Origin: Spodoptera frugiperda
Taxonomy: Eukaryota > Arthropoda > Insecta > Lepidoptera > Noctuidae
DNA length: 64,000 nucleotides
Direction of reading: 5' to 3'
NCBI RefSeq assembly: GCF_023101765.2
Contig: NC_064228.1
Location: 4,270,501-4,334,500, forward strand
Positions 63,471 through 64,000 of the stretch are shown piece after piece; positions within the stretch are counted from its first letter, which is position 1, and every line of letters starts with the position of its first letter. The position numbers were made by a program, and so were the translations under genes. The notes under the pieces were generated by a model, which saw only the letters and a program-made list of their open reading frames with translations, did no database searches and was not told where the DNA came from.

Positions 63471-64000
63471 TTCTATGTATGTTTATTATACTTCAAAAAA
63501 AAATATTATGTATTGAAACAATGTATATTATATGCATGATTATATAGCAACTAGGTACTCATTATCACATGACATTTAAAAGACATAAAATTATATTAAA
63601 TTGCTATACGATATGGTCCCAACAGTGAAGATACACGTTTAAAACCCTTTAAATTTTAAACATTTTCTTATGTCCCTAAACAACCAAAATTCTAACAGCA
63701 ACCAACAGGAAAGCAATTACCAAAAACTAATTTGGAATTTTCACACCAAAGTCACGCCGTAGCAAAGTCTAGCCTCTAGGACTTGAGAGACCAAACTCAC
63801 TCGCAGTCTCCCCACCACTCCCAGTGAGATATAGCGAGTGGCCTGTCCAAGAGTTATAATTCTGTCCTCAACTTGGCTGATGTCCAAGTTTCTAACGTAA
63901 AAAGCGACGTAAGAACCCCTAGGCATGTTCTGAGGGCTTACTTCGAGCTTGTACTTACATTAACGCTTTCAAAAACGTAGCTTTCTGATTGGTTGGTTAA
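63471..64000. other. No recognised feature
   Basis: AT-rich with a final segment (63730-63990) of more even composition. No frame or repeat family is recognised. Confidence 0.3.

Noticed and set aside
63048..63539. 163-codon open frame, the longest in the window
   Set aside because: It crosses unique AT-rich DNA and then a SINE-1 head and body. Composition and lack of motifs show that it is accidental.

Overview
The window is AT-rich animal nuclear DNA, almost certainly from a moth or butterfly and probably a noctuoid moth. The call rests on several interspersed repeat families typical of lepidopteran genomes: tRNA-derived SINEs, an R1-clade LINE with its 3' UTR, RTE-like LINE tails and palindromic MITEs. 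There are no bacterial-style operons, no intact tRNA or rRNA genes and no CRISPR array. No complete host protein-coding gene is visible. It reads as intergenic or intronic DNA that has collected transposon debris.

Family names used below are local labels. SINE-1: tRNA-like head with 'ctcgttggtcgagtgg', tail ending 'ggggataaaaggcgtgacg'. SINE-2: tRNA-like head with 'gtggttgggcaaccgg', body with 'ttgttgtttcgggtctggg'. SINE-3: tRNA-like head with 'gcccggaggttta' and an RTE-like tail ending 'ccacttataggctgttgatg'. R1-LINE: C-terminal reverse-transcriptase ORF with a CCHC knuckle plus a 3' UTR containing 'gtcagtaagagtctgacac' and ending in poly(A). MITE-A: long inverted element with ends like 'gtgcttttccaccagagatg'. 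MITE-B: ends near 'aatagggatgatgac', core 'acgtgtctaatattttaaaa'. Foldback-P: hairpin arms with 'ggcttactc' or 'ggtttactc' and outer motif 'tatgtctcacgaaagttata'. Repeat-C: 'gtgtgggagagccatgcttc' to 'ggcttataccataaaaaa'. Repeat-G: 'actagctt..cccgcggcttcgctcgcg'.

Layout. 1-9 kb: scattered R1-LINE, SINE and Repeat-C fragments and a reverse-transcriptase C-terminus at 3.0 kb. 9-10.4 kb: a long direct repeat carrying a TATA-like promoter flanks another element. 12-16 kb: Repeat-C and two Foldback-P hairpins. 16-24 kb: SINE-3, a short cryptic coding fragment at 19.4 kb, SINE-1 copies and a SINE-1 interrupted by an RTE-type tail. 26-31 kb: inverted Repeat-C pairs and MITE-A copies. 31.9-32.25 kb: a near-perfect long hairpin. 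34-40 kb: dense SINE and R1-LINE insertions ending in a triple nest at 39.7-40.2 kb. 40.9-42.6 kb: a stretch with a recurring 12-bp motif and several small coding-like pieces. 43.4-45 kb: stacked duplications of LINE and MITE material. 49-53 kb: R1-LINE copies (one with a 21-bp target duplication), SINE-1 between 80-bp direct repeats, and MITE-A. 54-64 kb: Foldback-P, more SINEs, MITE-B, and the best R1-LINE copy at 61.7-62.5 kb.

How the pieces fit: the 61.7 kb copy joins an R1-clade ORF to its 3' UTR, poly(A) and target-site duplication. That identifies about twenty orphan fragments in the window as 5'-truncated copies of one LINE. Nested insertions give a relative order in which SINE-1 and SINE-2 copies predate some R1-LINE and RTE insertions.
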